A stretch of 64,000 nt of DNA from Gemmatimonadaceae bacterium (GTDB lineage Bacteria; Gemmatimonadota; Gemmatimonadetes; Gemmatimonadales; Gemmatimonadaceae), in contig DASXKV010000025.1 in the NCBI GenBank assembly GCA_036496605.1, positions 1-64,000 on the forward strand. Direction: 5' to 3'. A program made the position numbers and the translations under genes. Each line of letters starts with the position of its first letter. The first letter of the stretch is position 1. Positions 25,922 through 34,822 of the stretch are shown here, in pieces. The notes beneath the pieces are model-generated. The model ran no database searches. It saw only the letters and a program-made list of their open reading frames with translations, and was not told the origin of the DNA.

Positions 25922-26401
25922 ATGACGATCAAGAGATTGGACCACGTCAGCGTCGTCGTCGACGACCTTGGAGCCGCCATCGCTTTTTTCACCGCGCTCG
26001 GCATGACGGTCGAAGGCAAGGCGCCAGTCGAGGGCTCGTCGGTGGACCGCCTCAACGGGCTCGAAGATGTCCGCGTCGACATCGTCATGATGCGGACCCC
26101 AGATGGGCACGGCCGGCTCGAGCTGACGAAGTTTCGCAATCCAAAACTGGTCGAGATCGAACCGGCGATCGCACCGCCGAACGCGCTAGGCCTCCGGAGT
26201 GTCATGTTTACAGTCGAAAGCGTCGACGACACTGTCGCTCGTCTCCGCGCCAACGGTGCTGAGCTCGTCGGCGAGGTTGTCCAGTACGAGGACATGTATA
26301 GACTCTGCTACATGCGAGGCCCTGCGGGCATCATCGTCTCGCTGGCCGAGGAGCTCTCCGCTGAAGCGTTGACCGCTTCGGAGCAACCGGTGGCGCCCTA
26401 G
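25922..26401 (+). CDS. VOC family (glyoxalase/bleomycin-resistance-like) protein
   Basis: A 159-aa protein when started at 25922 (MTIKRLDHVSVVVDDLGAAI). Two beta-alpha-beta-beta-beta half-modules are visible: residues 5-70 with the metal-ligand-type His8, and from about 90 (LRSVMFTVESVDDTVARLRA to GPAGIIVSLAEEL, with Glu near the end). The substrate cannot be told from sequence. The frame is open further upstream but the conserved VOC start fixes this ATG. It converges on the histidine kinase with 29 bp between the stops. Confidence 0.88.
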   Translation: MTIKRLDHVSVVVDDLGAAIAFFTALGMTVEGKAPVEGSSVDRLNGLEDVRVDIVMMRTPDGHGRLELTKFRNPKLVEIEPAIAPPNALGLRSVMFTVESVDDTVARLRANGAELVGEVVQYEDMYRLCYMRGPAGIIVSLAEELSAEALTASEQPVAP

Positions 26402-26418
26402 TCGCTCCTTCGACTCGA

Positions 26419-26448
26419 TCCGCCGCGGGTTCAAATCCCGTCGGCGCG
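26419..26448 (+). other. tRNA 3'-end-like fragment
   Basis: GCGGGTTCAAATCCCGT forms a canonical T-arm (5-bp stem with one G-T pair, TTCAAAT loop) followed by CGGCGCG like a 3' acceptor strand. No matching 5' acceptor, D-arm or anticodon arm occurs at the right distance upstream, so this is not a complete tRNA. It overlaps the last codons of the histidine kinase gene. It may be an attachment-site-like remnant or chance. Confidence 0.35.
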
Positions 26449-27744
26449 GCGAGGCTCCTGCGGCGGTGTGTTCGAGAACTTCTCATCTCGGGTGCGCGTG
26501 TGATCGGAAGCTGTAATGGTGTCTGTGCTCCGGCGGCACGGAAGCGAGAATGCGAACAGCGACCCGCCGCCAGCGACAGGCTCCGCCCAAGCTCGGCCAC
26601 CGAGCATGTCAACCGTTTCGCGGACGATGCTCAACCCGAGCCCAGTCCCCTCGACCTCGATCGCCGCGTCTCCACTCAGCGCGCGAAAGAATCGATCGAA
26701 CAACTTGCTGCGGGCTTCGCTCGGTACGCCTATCCCATTGTCCAAGACTTCGACCACGAGCTCAGCGCTGGCTCCGCCGTCGCGCGGCTCGTTTAGTCGC
26801 GCGCTGATTTCGACCAGTCGCTGCGCCTTTTCTGGATCCGAATACTTGATTGCGTTGGATATGTAGTTCGTCAAGCAGAGCTCCACGGCGGCGGCGTTGA
26901 CTTCCACCGCCGGCAAGTTCGGCGATAGCTGAACCGTCACGTCCTTCGAGCGCGCGAGCTGGCGCAGTTGTCGGACGGCCTCCGCCGCTGCCGCCGGCAG
27001 CAGCACGTTCTTCTGTTGTCGCGCGTTTCCATCGAGGCGGGAAAGAGAGATCAGATCTTCGAGCACCAAATGCATCTTCTCGGCGTTCTCACCGATCATC
27101 TCCAGGAACCGATTACGCTGCTCTTCGCTGACCCATGACTCGCGTAGCAGACTGTATGCTCCCTGAATTGCTCCAACGCGATTCTTCAGCTCGTGAGAGA
27201 CAGTGCGGTTGAAGCCTCGAAGCTGCTGCTCTCGCGCGCGCACCTGCACCGTCGTCTTCCGCAGGAAATGCGTGGTCGTGGCCTGCTGGATGATCGCAAC
27301 CGCGTGAAATACGCGATGGGCGCACTGCAGCAGTTCGGATCGCCGGCACGGCTGATCGATTTCATCCACGGCCCTCGCAAGGAAGGCGAAGAGTACGCCG
27401 CCGAGCAGCTCGTACTCCTTGAACAATTGATACGCGTCGAAGCCCTGGACGTACCGCAGTTCGCCGAGCTCCATCGCCTTTGCAACCACCGGCGCGTCGG
27501 CAGCCACTTCCTCCGCCGGATCCTGAACGTAGTCGGCGATTCCATCGATCAAGATGGGAATGTGGTCGAGCAGCTCTTCACCGGGAAAGACGCGATCGCG
27601 CTCGATCGCGACGCGCGCGGCGATGCGTTCGAGCCATCGCGAGGTAAGCTCGGCGCGCGCGGATCGAAGTCGACTCGCCAGAGCGGCAGCGAGTGGACAA
27701 TCAGCGGTGACTCCCCTGCTTTCCTGCGGTTGCACGTTCTCCAC
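26431..27744 (-). CDS. Sensor histidine kinase with RsbRD-like N-terminal domain
   Basis: A 437-aa protein, GTG start. Residues 15-160 resemble the RsbRD N-terminal helical sensor (LASRLRSARAELTSRWLERI). A coiled linker leads to a HisKA domain with phosphoacceptor His184 (FNRTVSHELKNRVGAIQGAY). The HATPase domain has the N box with Asn297 (NYISNAIKYSD), G1 DNGIGVP and G2 GTGLGLSIV. There is no transmembrane segment, so it senses in the cytoplasm. No response regulator is adjacent. The C-terminal 30 residues after FAFSLP are low-complexity and coincide with the tRNA-like fragment, suggesting that the gene end was altered. Confidence 0.9.
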   Translation of the reverse strand: MENVQPQESRGVTADCPLAAALASRLRSARAELTSRWLERIAARVAIERDRVFPGEELLDHIPILIDGIADYVQDPAEEVAADAPVVAKAMELGELRYVQGFDAYQLFKEYELLGGVLFAFLARAVDEIDQPCRRSELLQCAHRVFHAVAIIQQATTTHFLRKTTVQVRAREQQLRGFNRTVSHELKNRVGAIQGAYSLLRESWVSEEQRNRFLEMIGENAEKMHLVLEDLISLSRLDGNARQQKNVLLPAAAAEAVRQLRQLARSKDVTVQLSPNLPAVEVNAAAVELCLTNYISNAIKYSDPEKAQRLVEISARLNEPRDGGASAELVVEVLDNGIGVPSEARSKLFDRFFRALSGDAAIEVEGTGLGLSIVRETVDMLGGRAWAEPVAGGGSLFAFSLPCRRSTDTITASDHTRTRDEKFSNTPPQEPRRADGI

Positions 27745-27886
27745 CTGATCGAGACCTTGAAGATTCGGGCAGGAACTGGGCCGCTAGGACGGGCATTTCG
27801 TGTCATTTCGTTACTCGATGAGGCCGTCGAGGCGAAGCCTTCATCAGCCGACGTCGGGACCGGAAGTCTGACCGCAGCCACCTTTA

Positions 27887-29197
27887 CTAGCCACTCGGAT
27901 TTCCCGCCTTCTCGCTAAGCGGAATGATGAAGCACGTCGCGTCACCATACGAGTCCGTGAACACGGGATACTTCCCCGTGGGGAAGAGGTTGATCCCCGC
28001 CTTGGCGTACCGGCGCAGATCGCCGAGCCGCTGACCTGTGAGATAGAAGTCGCGCGCGCGCTGTGCGCGCAGTTCCGCCATCAGCGGATCACCGCTCAGC
28101 GACACCGACGCCTCGCCGCCCACGGCGCGCCGCTCGTTCACGAAATCCAACGTCGTCTGCACCGGACCGTCCAACTCGGCGATCACGTACCGCGCCTCGA
28201 GGCCCGTCGCCATCCGGACGTCGCTCTCGACGCTGATGCGCGGCGCGCTGCCTGACGACACCCACTCGCTGTACATGTACGGTGTGAGCGGCGTGTAGAT
28301 CGAGCCGCCGGTGAGCCCGAGCTGCGTGGACGCCGGCTGCGGCACGCGGGGATCGTTGAGTCCGAGAAACGGCGGCGCCATCGCGAGCGACGCGCCGGAC
28401 GCGTGCGTCAGACCATTCAGCGCGTTGTTTTCGCGCACCGTGTTGCTCGAGTAGTACGCGAGCTTCTCGTAGCTCGCCGGCACCTGCGACGCGTAGTTGC
28501 GCGCCTTCGCAGCGTCGCCGAGCTTGAGCGCGGCACGCGCGCCGCCGACCTGCGACATGTGAATGATGTCCTGGGCGGCCGCGACGTTGCTGCCCGTGGA
28601 CGCGGCCGTTGCCACGGTGATCGCCTCGTCGAAACGGGACAGCGCGATCTGAAGCAGCTCGTCGGTCGTTTTGGGAGCGCTCAAGTTGACCGGTGCTTCG
28701 CAGAAGCCTTCGGCGAGCAGGGTGTACGCGTACCCACCGTACGCGAGGACGCGGGCAACGTCGAGGCTCGACGACGCTCCGCTCCCGAGCATCGCCTTCA
28801 GGCGATCGGCGGCGTCGTCGGCCGATTGGCGCGCCCGCTGGAGGTACTCGTACACACCCGAGTTGATGGTGTTGAGATCGGTGAAGTCGTGCAGCGAGAA
28901 CTGACGCACGTCCACGTTCGTGTGATCGGTGAACGCCTCGTCGGAGAGCACGGCGGACCACTGCGCGTACTGCCCGTACGCGTACTGGAACTCTCCGATG
29001 GCGCCGTTGGCGATGAGCTGCTGGAGCGCCGGGTCGGCGAGCTGTCCTTCCTGAATGGCCCCAGGGTTCTGAACGTCGAGGATGCCATTGCATGCAGCCG
29101 CTCCGCCGACGAGCAGCGCGGCGACGACGCTCGTCAGGCAGCGGCGTGCACGCAGGAGCGCCGCGGTCGCGTGGGACATATTTGTGTTAGTTGTCAT
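27887..29197 (-). CDS. RagB/SusD-type outer-membrane lipoprotein
   Basis: A 436-aa protein; the start at 29197 overlaps the stop of the upstream SusC gene by one base (TGATG). The signal peptide has a lipobox (VGGAAAC) followed by NGILDVQNPGAI, a typical RagB/SusD start. Helical TPR-like segments follow, and the end carries the conserved FYLTGQRLGDLRRYA and FIIPLSEKAGNPSG. It caps the TonB receptor and delivers ligand, often a glycan or peptide; the substrate is unknown. The frame continues upstream of 29197 but only as a shadow of the SusC gene. Confidence 0.9.
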   Translation of the reverse strand: MTTNTNMSHATAALLRARRCLTSVVAALLVGGAAACNGILDVQNPGAIQEGQLADPALQQLIANGAIGEFQYAYGQYAQWSAVLSDEAFTDHTNVDVRQFSLHDFTDLNTINSGVYEYLQRARQSADDAADRLKAMLGSGASSSLDVARVLAYGGYAYTLLAEGFCEAPVNLSAPKTTDELLQIALSRFDEAITVATAASTGSNVAAAQDIIHMSQVGGARAALKLGDAAKARNYASQVPASYEKLAYYSSNTVRENNALNGLTHASGASLAMAPPFLGLNDPRVPQPASTQLGLTGGSIYTPLTPYMYSEWVSSGSAPRISVESDVRMATGLEARYVIAELDGPVQTTLDFVNERRAVGGEASVSLSGDPLMAELRAQRARDFYLTGQRLGDLRRYAKAGINLFPTGKYPVFTDSYGDATCFIIPLSEKAGNPSG

Positions 29198-32190
29198 CAG
29201 AAGCCCACCGAGAGCGAGAGGGAATAGCGCCGCGTCATCGGCACGGTCCAACTGTCGTTGCGATTGAAGGTCGAGCTGCCGCCGTTGAAGTTGATCTCGG
29301 GGTCGGCGCCGCCGTACTTCGTCCAGATCTTCAGGTTGTGGGCGGCGAGCATCAGCGTCGCGCGATCGGCGACGCGGCCGATGAAGCGCCGCGGCAGATC
29401 GTAACTGAGCGACAGATCGCGAAACTTGATGAAGTCCGCCGGCTGCACGAAGAAGTAATTCTCCGAGGCGAACATGCGCGCGAGCACTTCGTCCGGGTTG
29501 GCGTTGGGGTTGACCGTCTCCCACGACACGCCGGCGCGGTCGCGCCGCCAGTCCTTGACGTTGAACTGATAGTTGCCGCCCTTGTAGTCGAAGAGGCTGT
29601 GCACGCGGAAGTTGCCGAGCACGATGAAGTCGTTCGAGAAGCCCATCTCGCGCGTGGGCACGGATGGTCCGCGATACACGCTCACCGGGTCGAGGATCGG
29701 CTGCCCGCTGGCGTTCTTGACGAGATTGCCGTTCGCGTCGTACTGGACGCGCTGCGCCCAGAACCCGGCGAGCGGAAAGCCCTCTTGGTAGCGCTGCACC
29801 GGAGCGTAATCACCAAAGATGATCGGGTCGCGCTTGTCACCGAACGAGACGAGGCGATTGTGGTTGGTCGCCAGCGTGAGCGAGCTCTCAATCGTTAGGG
29901 ACTGACCTCGGAGCGGCGTCGCTCCCAAGACGATCTCGAGTCCCTTGTTGGAAATGGTGCCAAGGTTTTGCAGTTGCGTTCCGGCGAATCCGGTGGACGG
30001 GGGGACGTCGACCGGAAGCAGCGCGTCATGCGTCGTCTTGTTGTAGTATGTCGCATCGAGCGTCAGCCGCCTATCGAGCAATGCGCTCTCCAATCCGAGC
30101 TCGATCTCCGTGCCGCGCTCCGGCTTGAGATCCGGGTTGCCGACGGAGCCGTAGCGCAGCGCTGATAACGTGCCCGTGGACGTGGTGACGACCGATGTGG
30201 TGTACGATCGAATCGCGTCGAACGGTCCGGGCGCGTTACCGGCCTGCCCCCACGCGAAACGCAATCGCAGCTCGTTCACTGACGGCACGTGGAAGAAGGG
30301 CTCCTCGGAGACGACGTAGGACACCGATGCCTTCGGGTAGAAGACGCGGTGCAGGTCGGAGCCGAACGCGGAGTTGTTGTCGACGCGCAGCGCGCCGGTG
30401 ACGAAGAGGCGATCGCGCCACGCCGCCTGCTCCTGCACGTAGAAGCCGATCGACTTCTGCGTCGTATCCTGCTCGCGGCCGGTAGTCACGGCGGCCGAAG
30501 AGACCGACCGGATGCCCGTCGAGCCGAGGTCCTGGCCGAACGCATCGGTTCGGTGAAATGCGTCCGCGAGGTACTGCACGCCGAACGACGAGTTCGAGAC
30601 GAAGGTCGCCGAGAACGCGTGCGTGACTGTCCCATCGTAGTTCAGCGTGAGGTTCTGGTTGAGTGGTCGTCCCTGGGCGATGAATCCCTTGGTGTTCACG
30701 AGGTCGAAGCTCGCGCGAGCGCTGAATGGATCGAGACCTGCTGGCTGCGGCGGGAAGTACAGCTCCGCCTGTCCGATGTTCATGTCGAGGCCGACGCGCA
30801 CTTTGTTCGTGAGCCAGGAGAACGGCCTATAGTCGCCTGACGACCCGAGAATGAATCGATCGGATTGCGTCTGATTGTCGTACGTGTTGGCGACTTCGGG
30901 GAGGATCGTGAAGTAGTTGAGCCCCGCCGGATAGGGATACTTGCGCCCGGGGATCGCCAGATAGGAGCTGATGATGAGCCCGAAGGCGATGTTGTCGTTG
31001 AGCGGCAGCCGCACGTGGTTGCGGCTGTAGCCGATATTGGTGTTGAAGCTCAGCTTGTTCGACGGCGCGAAGGAGAAGTTGCCGCGCAGCGAGCCGAGGT
31101 TGGCGTAGTTGTTGAGGTTCACGCCTTCTTCCTTGTTCTGTTCGCCCGATAGGAAGAAGGTGAAGCGATCGCCGCCTCCGCTCGCCGATACGCTCATCTT
31201 CGACAGGTCTCCGTTGCGAAGGGCGTTAGGCTCCGACATCACGCGATGGGAGATGATATCACCCACCGCACGACCCGCGAAGCCGGGGTAGTTCGCGGTG
31301 TCGGCGATGCGCGCGGCCGTGGCGACCGCGTAGTTCACCGGCCGCATCGAGGCCTGCCACTCCGAGTAGCCCGACTCGAGATGGGCGTTCCACTGCGTCC
31401 GTCCCGCGCGCCCGCGCTTCGTGATGATCTGAATGACGCCGGACGCCGCTTCGGCGCCATAGAGCGTCGACGCCGCCGGACCCTTGATGACCTCGATCGA
31501 CTCGATGTCGTTCGGGTTGATCGCGTCGAGCGACGAGGTAGTCTGCCCGAAGACCGTATAATTACCCTGATCGCGAGTGGTGACGCGCACGCCGTCCACG
31601 TAGATCGTCGGCGTATTGCCGGCGTACAGCGAGCCAGCGCCGCGCAATCGAAAGTTCGCCGACGTGCCGGCCGAGCCCGAACCGGGAACGAGCGTCAAAC
31701 CGGGCACCTTCGACTGCAGCACCTCGGTGACGTTGCTGACGGTGGATTTGTCCACGACGTCGCTGACGTCCACCGTCGACACGGCATTCCCGATGGCGCG
31801 TCGCCGCGTATCGCCCGCCGTTCCGGTGACGACGACGGCGTCGAGGGCGGTGGCTGCAGGCTCGAGGGCCACCGTAACGTCCGCCGTTCCGCCGGCGGTC
31901 ACGGTAACATTCACGCTGCCCGGTGCGTAGCCGAGACTGCGCGCGCGAATCTCGTGCGTGCCCGCGGGGACACTCGTCAGGCGGAAGCGCCCATCCGTTT
32001 CGACGCTCATGCCAAGTGTGCTGCCGGTGACGGTGATCTGCGCCGTCGCGACGGGCGTACCGGTGTGCGCGTCGGTCACTCGCCCGGTGACGGTCCCGGT
32101 CTGCGCGCCCGTGACGTGGGCAGGCGCCCCCAGTGCCACGGCGAATACGAACGCGGCCAGGGCGCGTCGGTGAGATGTGTCGATGATCAC
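29197..32190 (-). CDS. RagA/SusC-type TonB-dependent outer-membrane receptor
   Basis: A 997-aa protein when started at GTG 32190 (GAGGAG 8 nt upstream), giving a signal peptide (RRALAAFVFAVALGAPAHV). Residues about 30-115 form a carboxypeptidase-D regulatory-like domain (GTVTGRVTDAHTGTPVATAQ). A plug domain follows (VTEVLQSKVPGLTLVPGSGS, IESIEVIKGPAASTLYGAEA), then a 22-strand-type barrel ending TMRRYSLSLSVGF-like with a terminal Phe. It imports a ligand with energy from TonB/ExbBD (not in this window). It is translationally coupled to the SusD gene. Confidence 0.92.
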   Translation of the reverse strand: MIIDTSHRRALAAFVFAVALGAPAHVTGAQTGTVTGRVTDAHTGTPVATAQITVTGSTLGMSVETDGRFRLTSVPAGTHEIRARSLGYAPGSVNVTVTAGGTADVTVALEPAATALDAVVVTGTAGDTRRRAIGNAVSTVDVSDVVDKSTVSNVTEVLQSKVPGLTLVPGSGSAGTSANFRLRGAGSLYAGNTPTIYVDGVRVTTRDQGNYTVFGQTTSSLDAINPNDIESIEVIKGPAASTLYGAEAASGVIQIITKRGRAGRTQWNAHLESGYSEWQASMRPVNYAVATAARIADTANYPGFAGRAVGDIISHRVMSEPNALRNGDLSKMSVSASGGGDRFTFFLSGEQNKEEGVNLNNYANLGSLRGNFSFAPSNKLSFNTNIGYSRNHVRLPLNDNIAFGLIISSYLAIPGRKYPYPAGLNYFTILPEVANTYDNQTQSDRFILGSSGDYRPFSWLTNKVRVGLDMNIGQAELYFPPQPAGLDPFSARASFDLVNTKGFIAQGRPLNQNLTLNYDGTVTHAFSATFVSNSSFGVQYLADAFHRTDAFGQDLGSTGIRSVSSAAVTTGREQDTTQKSIGFYVQEQAAWRDRLFVTGALRVDNNSAFGSDLHRVFYPKASVSYVVSEEPFFHVPSVNELRLRFAWGQAGNAPGPFDAIRSYTTSVVTTSTGTLSALRYGSVGNPDLKPERGTEIELGLESALLDRRLTLDATYYNKTTHDALLPVDVPPSTGFAGTQLQNLGTISNKGLEIVLGATPLRGQSLTIESSLTLATNHNRLVSFGDKRDPIIFGDYAPVQRYQEGFPLAGFWAQRVQYDANGNLVKNASGQPILDPVSVYRGPSVPTREMGFSNDFIVLGNFRVHSLFDYKGGNYQFNVKDWRRDRAGVSWETVNPNANPDEVLARMFASENYFFVQPADFIKFRDLSLSYDLPRRFIGRVADRATLMLAAHNLKIWTKYGGADPEINFNGGSSTFNRNDSWTVPMTRRYSLSLSVGF

Positions 32191-32251
32191 GTCATTCTCC
32201 TCGTGAAAGGGAGGAAGGAGATGTGAAGACAGCGAGTCAGTGAGCGCTCGA

Positions 32252-33094
32252 TCAGTTGCGGCCGAACGACAGATCCACGACAACCGGGCGGTGATCGGAA
32301 GCGGCGGGGACGACTGGAACGAATGCCGTGTCGACCTTGCCGTTAGGCGACACGAGAACGTAGTCGATGCGTTCCGTGGGCGTGTCTGCTGGATAGGTGA
32401 ACCCCGGCCCGGCTGTCGTCAACCAGCTATCGTGGAATCGGCCGAAGAGTGGTTGGAGCTCCTCCGCATCGGGCGATGCGTTCATGTCCCCGAGCAGTAG
32501 CGTCGGCGAGTCGACCGCACCGATGCGCGCGAGCATCTCCGCAACCTGCGTTCGTCGCACCGATGGATCCTTGCGGTAGTCGAGGTGGGTCACGAACACG
32601 CGGACACGCGTACCATGCACATCGATCGTCGCCCCGAGAAGGCCCGGCATGCGCGTGGGCACGGGGTCCTCCGTCTGCGTCGAGAGCCTCGTGAGCGTAT
32701 CGTTTTCCCACGTCACGATCGGGTACCGGCTGAGCAACGCGACGCCGAATTCGCGCTTCGGTGCATCGGCGCTCGCGCCGGGAAGCTCGTAGATGGGCCC
32801 GAAGCGCACTGGCATGCCCAGCGACTGGCCGAGCCGACTTGCCTGATCGACGAAGCCGCTGCGCTCTGCCCAGTGCACGTCCACTTCCTCGAGGCCGACG
32901 ATGTCCGGCGAGAAGGCGCGAATTGTCGCCGCGGTTCGGTCGATGTCACCGTGACCGGCGTGGATGTTGTACGTCATCACGCGGAGCGTCGTGCTCGGGA
33001 CGCTGCGCGCCGTGGATGACGGGATCGCGCGCGGTGCACTCGCGCAGGCGACGAGCGCGATGCATGCGACGAGGAAGCGAAATTGCGTGATCAA
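32252..33094 (-). CDS. Endonuclease/exonuclease/phosphatase family lipoprotein
   Basis: A 280-aa protein with an N-terminal signal and lipobox-like VAC near residue 17. The EEP catalytic set is complete: MTYNIHAGHG (Asn), GLEEVDVHW (Glu), VTHLDYRKD (His), LLGDMNASPD (Asp/Asn) and ASDHRPVVVDL (Asp-His). Members hydrolyse phosphodiesters in nucleic acids, inositol phosphates or sphingomyelin; export argues for an extracellular phosphoester. It is 61 bp upstream of the SusC gene on the same strand, so the protein may process the imported ligand. The start is uncertain (TTG 33094, weak ribosome-binding site). Confidence 0.88.
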   Translation of the reverse strand: MITQFRFLVACIALVACASAPRAIPSSTARSVPSTTLRVMTYNIHAGHGDIDRTAATIRAFSPDIVGLEEVDVHWAERSGFVDQASRLGQSLGMPVRFGPIYELPGASADAPKREFGVALLSRYPIVTWENDTLTRLSTQTEDPVPTRMPGLLGATIDVHGTRVRVFVTHLDYRKDPSVRRTQVAEMLARIGAVDSPTLLLGDMNASPDAEELQPLFGRFHDSWLTTAGPGFTYPADTPTERIDYVLVSPNGKVDTAFVPVVPAASDHRPVVVDLSFGRN

Positions 33095-33349
33095 TGTCGA
33101 TATAGGGCAGTGAGGGAACTCGACGCCTCGATCGGCTCTGATCCGTGCAGTGTACTCTCTGGTTCGGCACGCCGTGAAGGTCTTCGTGTCCAGGCGTCGA
33201 AGCGTGCGAGGACGCGGCTAGCATAACGCTGGACTGCGCCCGGCGCCACCGCCCGGCGCCACGGCCGAAGGACATCCGGCACGCGCCAATGACGCGGGCC
33301 TTCAAGCGACTGAAGAGTGTTTTGAACAGCAGACGCTGAGTATCCTACC

Positions 33350-33556
33350 GTGAATCTCGATGAAGGGGATCGACAGCTCGCGCTGGACATTCTTGGCACT
33401 GATGACTTGGCTCTCATCGAGCAAGCAATCAGCGCGTTCTGCCGCGAGCATATCGGCCAGGGCGTTGCGCGCGATCCTGAGGACGGGCAGCGCGCGCGAG
33501 CGGCATTGCGCGCACCGGTCGCCGACAGCCGCGCATTCGTTAGGCGCACGGTATGA
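33350..33556 (+). CDS. Possible small hypothetical protein
   Basis: A 68-aa open frame starting with GTG. Its sequence (NLDEGDRQLALDILGTDDLA, LIEQAISAFCREHIG) has a protein-like acidic and helical composition, unlike most spurious frames here. No ribosome-binding site is obvious and no family is recognised. The rest of the 33.1-33.58 kb gap holds nothing else that I can support. Confidence 0.3.
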   Translation: MNLDEGDRQLALDILGTDDLALIEQAISAFCREHIGQGVARDPEDGQRARAALRAPVADSRAFVRRTV

Positions 33557-33579
33557 TCAGCATGAGGGCGCAACACGCG

Positions 33580-34602
33580 ATGACGAAGCGTCTGATAGGC
33601 GCACTCGAGATTCTGACTACGTTCGCGGGGCTTGGCGCCTGCGCGCGCGCGCCCGACGCTCGATTGCCCAGTATTCCGACCGCGCTGACTAGCCGCATGA
33701 TACCGATCGGCCCAGGGGTGGCGCTCGAGGTCCTCGACTGGGGCGGTCGCGGTGCCTCGCTAGTCTTCCTTGCCGGCCTCGGAAATACCGCGCACGTCTT
33801 CGACACGTTCGCACCGCAGTTCACGGACCACTTTCATGTCGTCGGCATCACGCGGCGGGGGTTTGGCCGCTCGGCTGGCGCGCCGCCGCCCAACAATCTC
33901 GACACGCTCGTCGCCGACGTCGTGGCGGCGCTCGATTCGCTCGGACTCGAGAAGGTCGTGATCGTCGGGCACTCGATCGCCGGCGAAGAAATGACGCGAT
34001 TCGCCGAGGAATACGGCGCGCGCTGCGCGGGGCTCGTCTACCTCGATGCGGCGTACGACCGCTCCGGGATCGACACACTTGCTTCAAAGCAGCCATCCGC
34101 ATCCGATCCACGGATAAGCGCCGCGGACACGGCCACGTTCGCAAGTATTCGCGCCCTCTACGCGCGCGTGATGGGCGTCGAGGAACCCGAATCCGACATC
34201 AGAGCAACCGAGAGATTCGACGCGGCGGACCGCTACCAGGGCTCCGTGACTCCGAACACCCTCAAGGCACGCGTCGCAAGCGGGAAGCAGGTGGCCCGCT
34301 ATGACCGGATCCACTGTCGCGCTCTGGCAATCTACGCCGTGCCCGACTCGGTGGCCGACGTGGTTCCGTATTACAAGGAGCTCGACGCCGCCGGGCGCGC
34401 TCAGGCCGACTCGCTGCTCGAGTTCGTGCAAGTCGTAGTCGCCGATTCGCGGGCCCGAATCGGGCGGTTGCCGCAGTTTCAGCTCGTCGACGTACATGGC
34501 AGCAATCACTACGTTTTCTTGCAACATCCGCGTGAGGTCGCTGGAGCGATACGGACGTTTCTCGCGACAGAGTTTGCGTCGCCACGGCCTAACGAGCGCT
34601 GA
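33580..34602 (+). CDS. Alpha/beta hydrolase, probable lipoprotein
   Basis: A 340-aa protein when started at 33580 (MTKRLIGALEILTTFAGLGA, lipobox-like GLGAC); an ATG at 33553 is also in frame. The alpha/beta-hydrolase fold is shown by LVFLAGLGNTAHVFDTFAPQ, the oxyanion/strand segment GITRRGFGRSAG and the nucleophile elbow VIVGHSIAGEE. A late VDVHGSNHYVFLQHP provides the catalytic His. The acid is probably in the CRALAIYAVPDS region. Substrate unknown. Confidence 0.85.
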   Translation: MTKRLIGALEILTTFAGLGACARAPDARLPSIPTALTSRMIPIGPGVALEVLDWGGRGASLVFLAGLGNTAHVFDTFAPQFTDHFHVVGITRRGFGRSAGAPPPNNLDTLVADVVAALDSLGLEKVVIVGHSIAGEEMTRFAEEYGARCAGLVYLDAAYDRSGIDTLASKQPSASDPRISAADTATFASIRALYARVMGVEEPESDIRATERFDAADRYQGSVTPNTLKARVASGKQVARYDRIHCRALAIYAVPDSVADVVPYYKELDAAGRAQADSLLEFVQVVVADSRARIGRLPQFQLVDVHGSNHYVFLQHPREVAGAIRTFLATEFASPRPNER

Positions 34603-34822
34603 AGCTACGGCCGATTGAGATACTTCTCCGGGATCGGCGCTCCTGGCCGTTCGCCCGCCCAGTACACCGTCACCACCAGACTGCCCTTTGCTGTCGCCAC
34701 GTAATCCTATGGCGTCTCTGTTGCCACCGGCGATGACCAGGTTCATGGTGGGCGAAACGTCGCCCTCCTCACGACCGAAGTACATTCGTCCCGCTTAGCG
34801 ACCACTTCCAGCTCCGCGACCG

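Noticed and set aside
26380-26455. Complete tRNA gene
   Set aside because: Only the T-arm and a 3' acceptor-like strand are present; no D-arm, anticodon arm or pairing 5' acceptor at tRNA spacing.
28089-29093. 334-aa minus-strand frame inside the SusD gene
   Set aside because: Arg-rich shadow of the RagB/SusD gene in another frame, with no domain.
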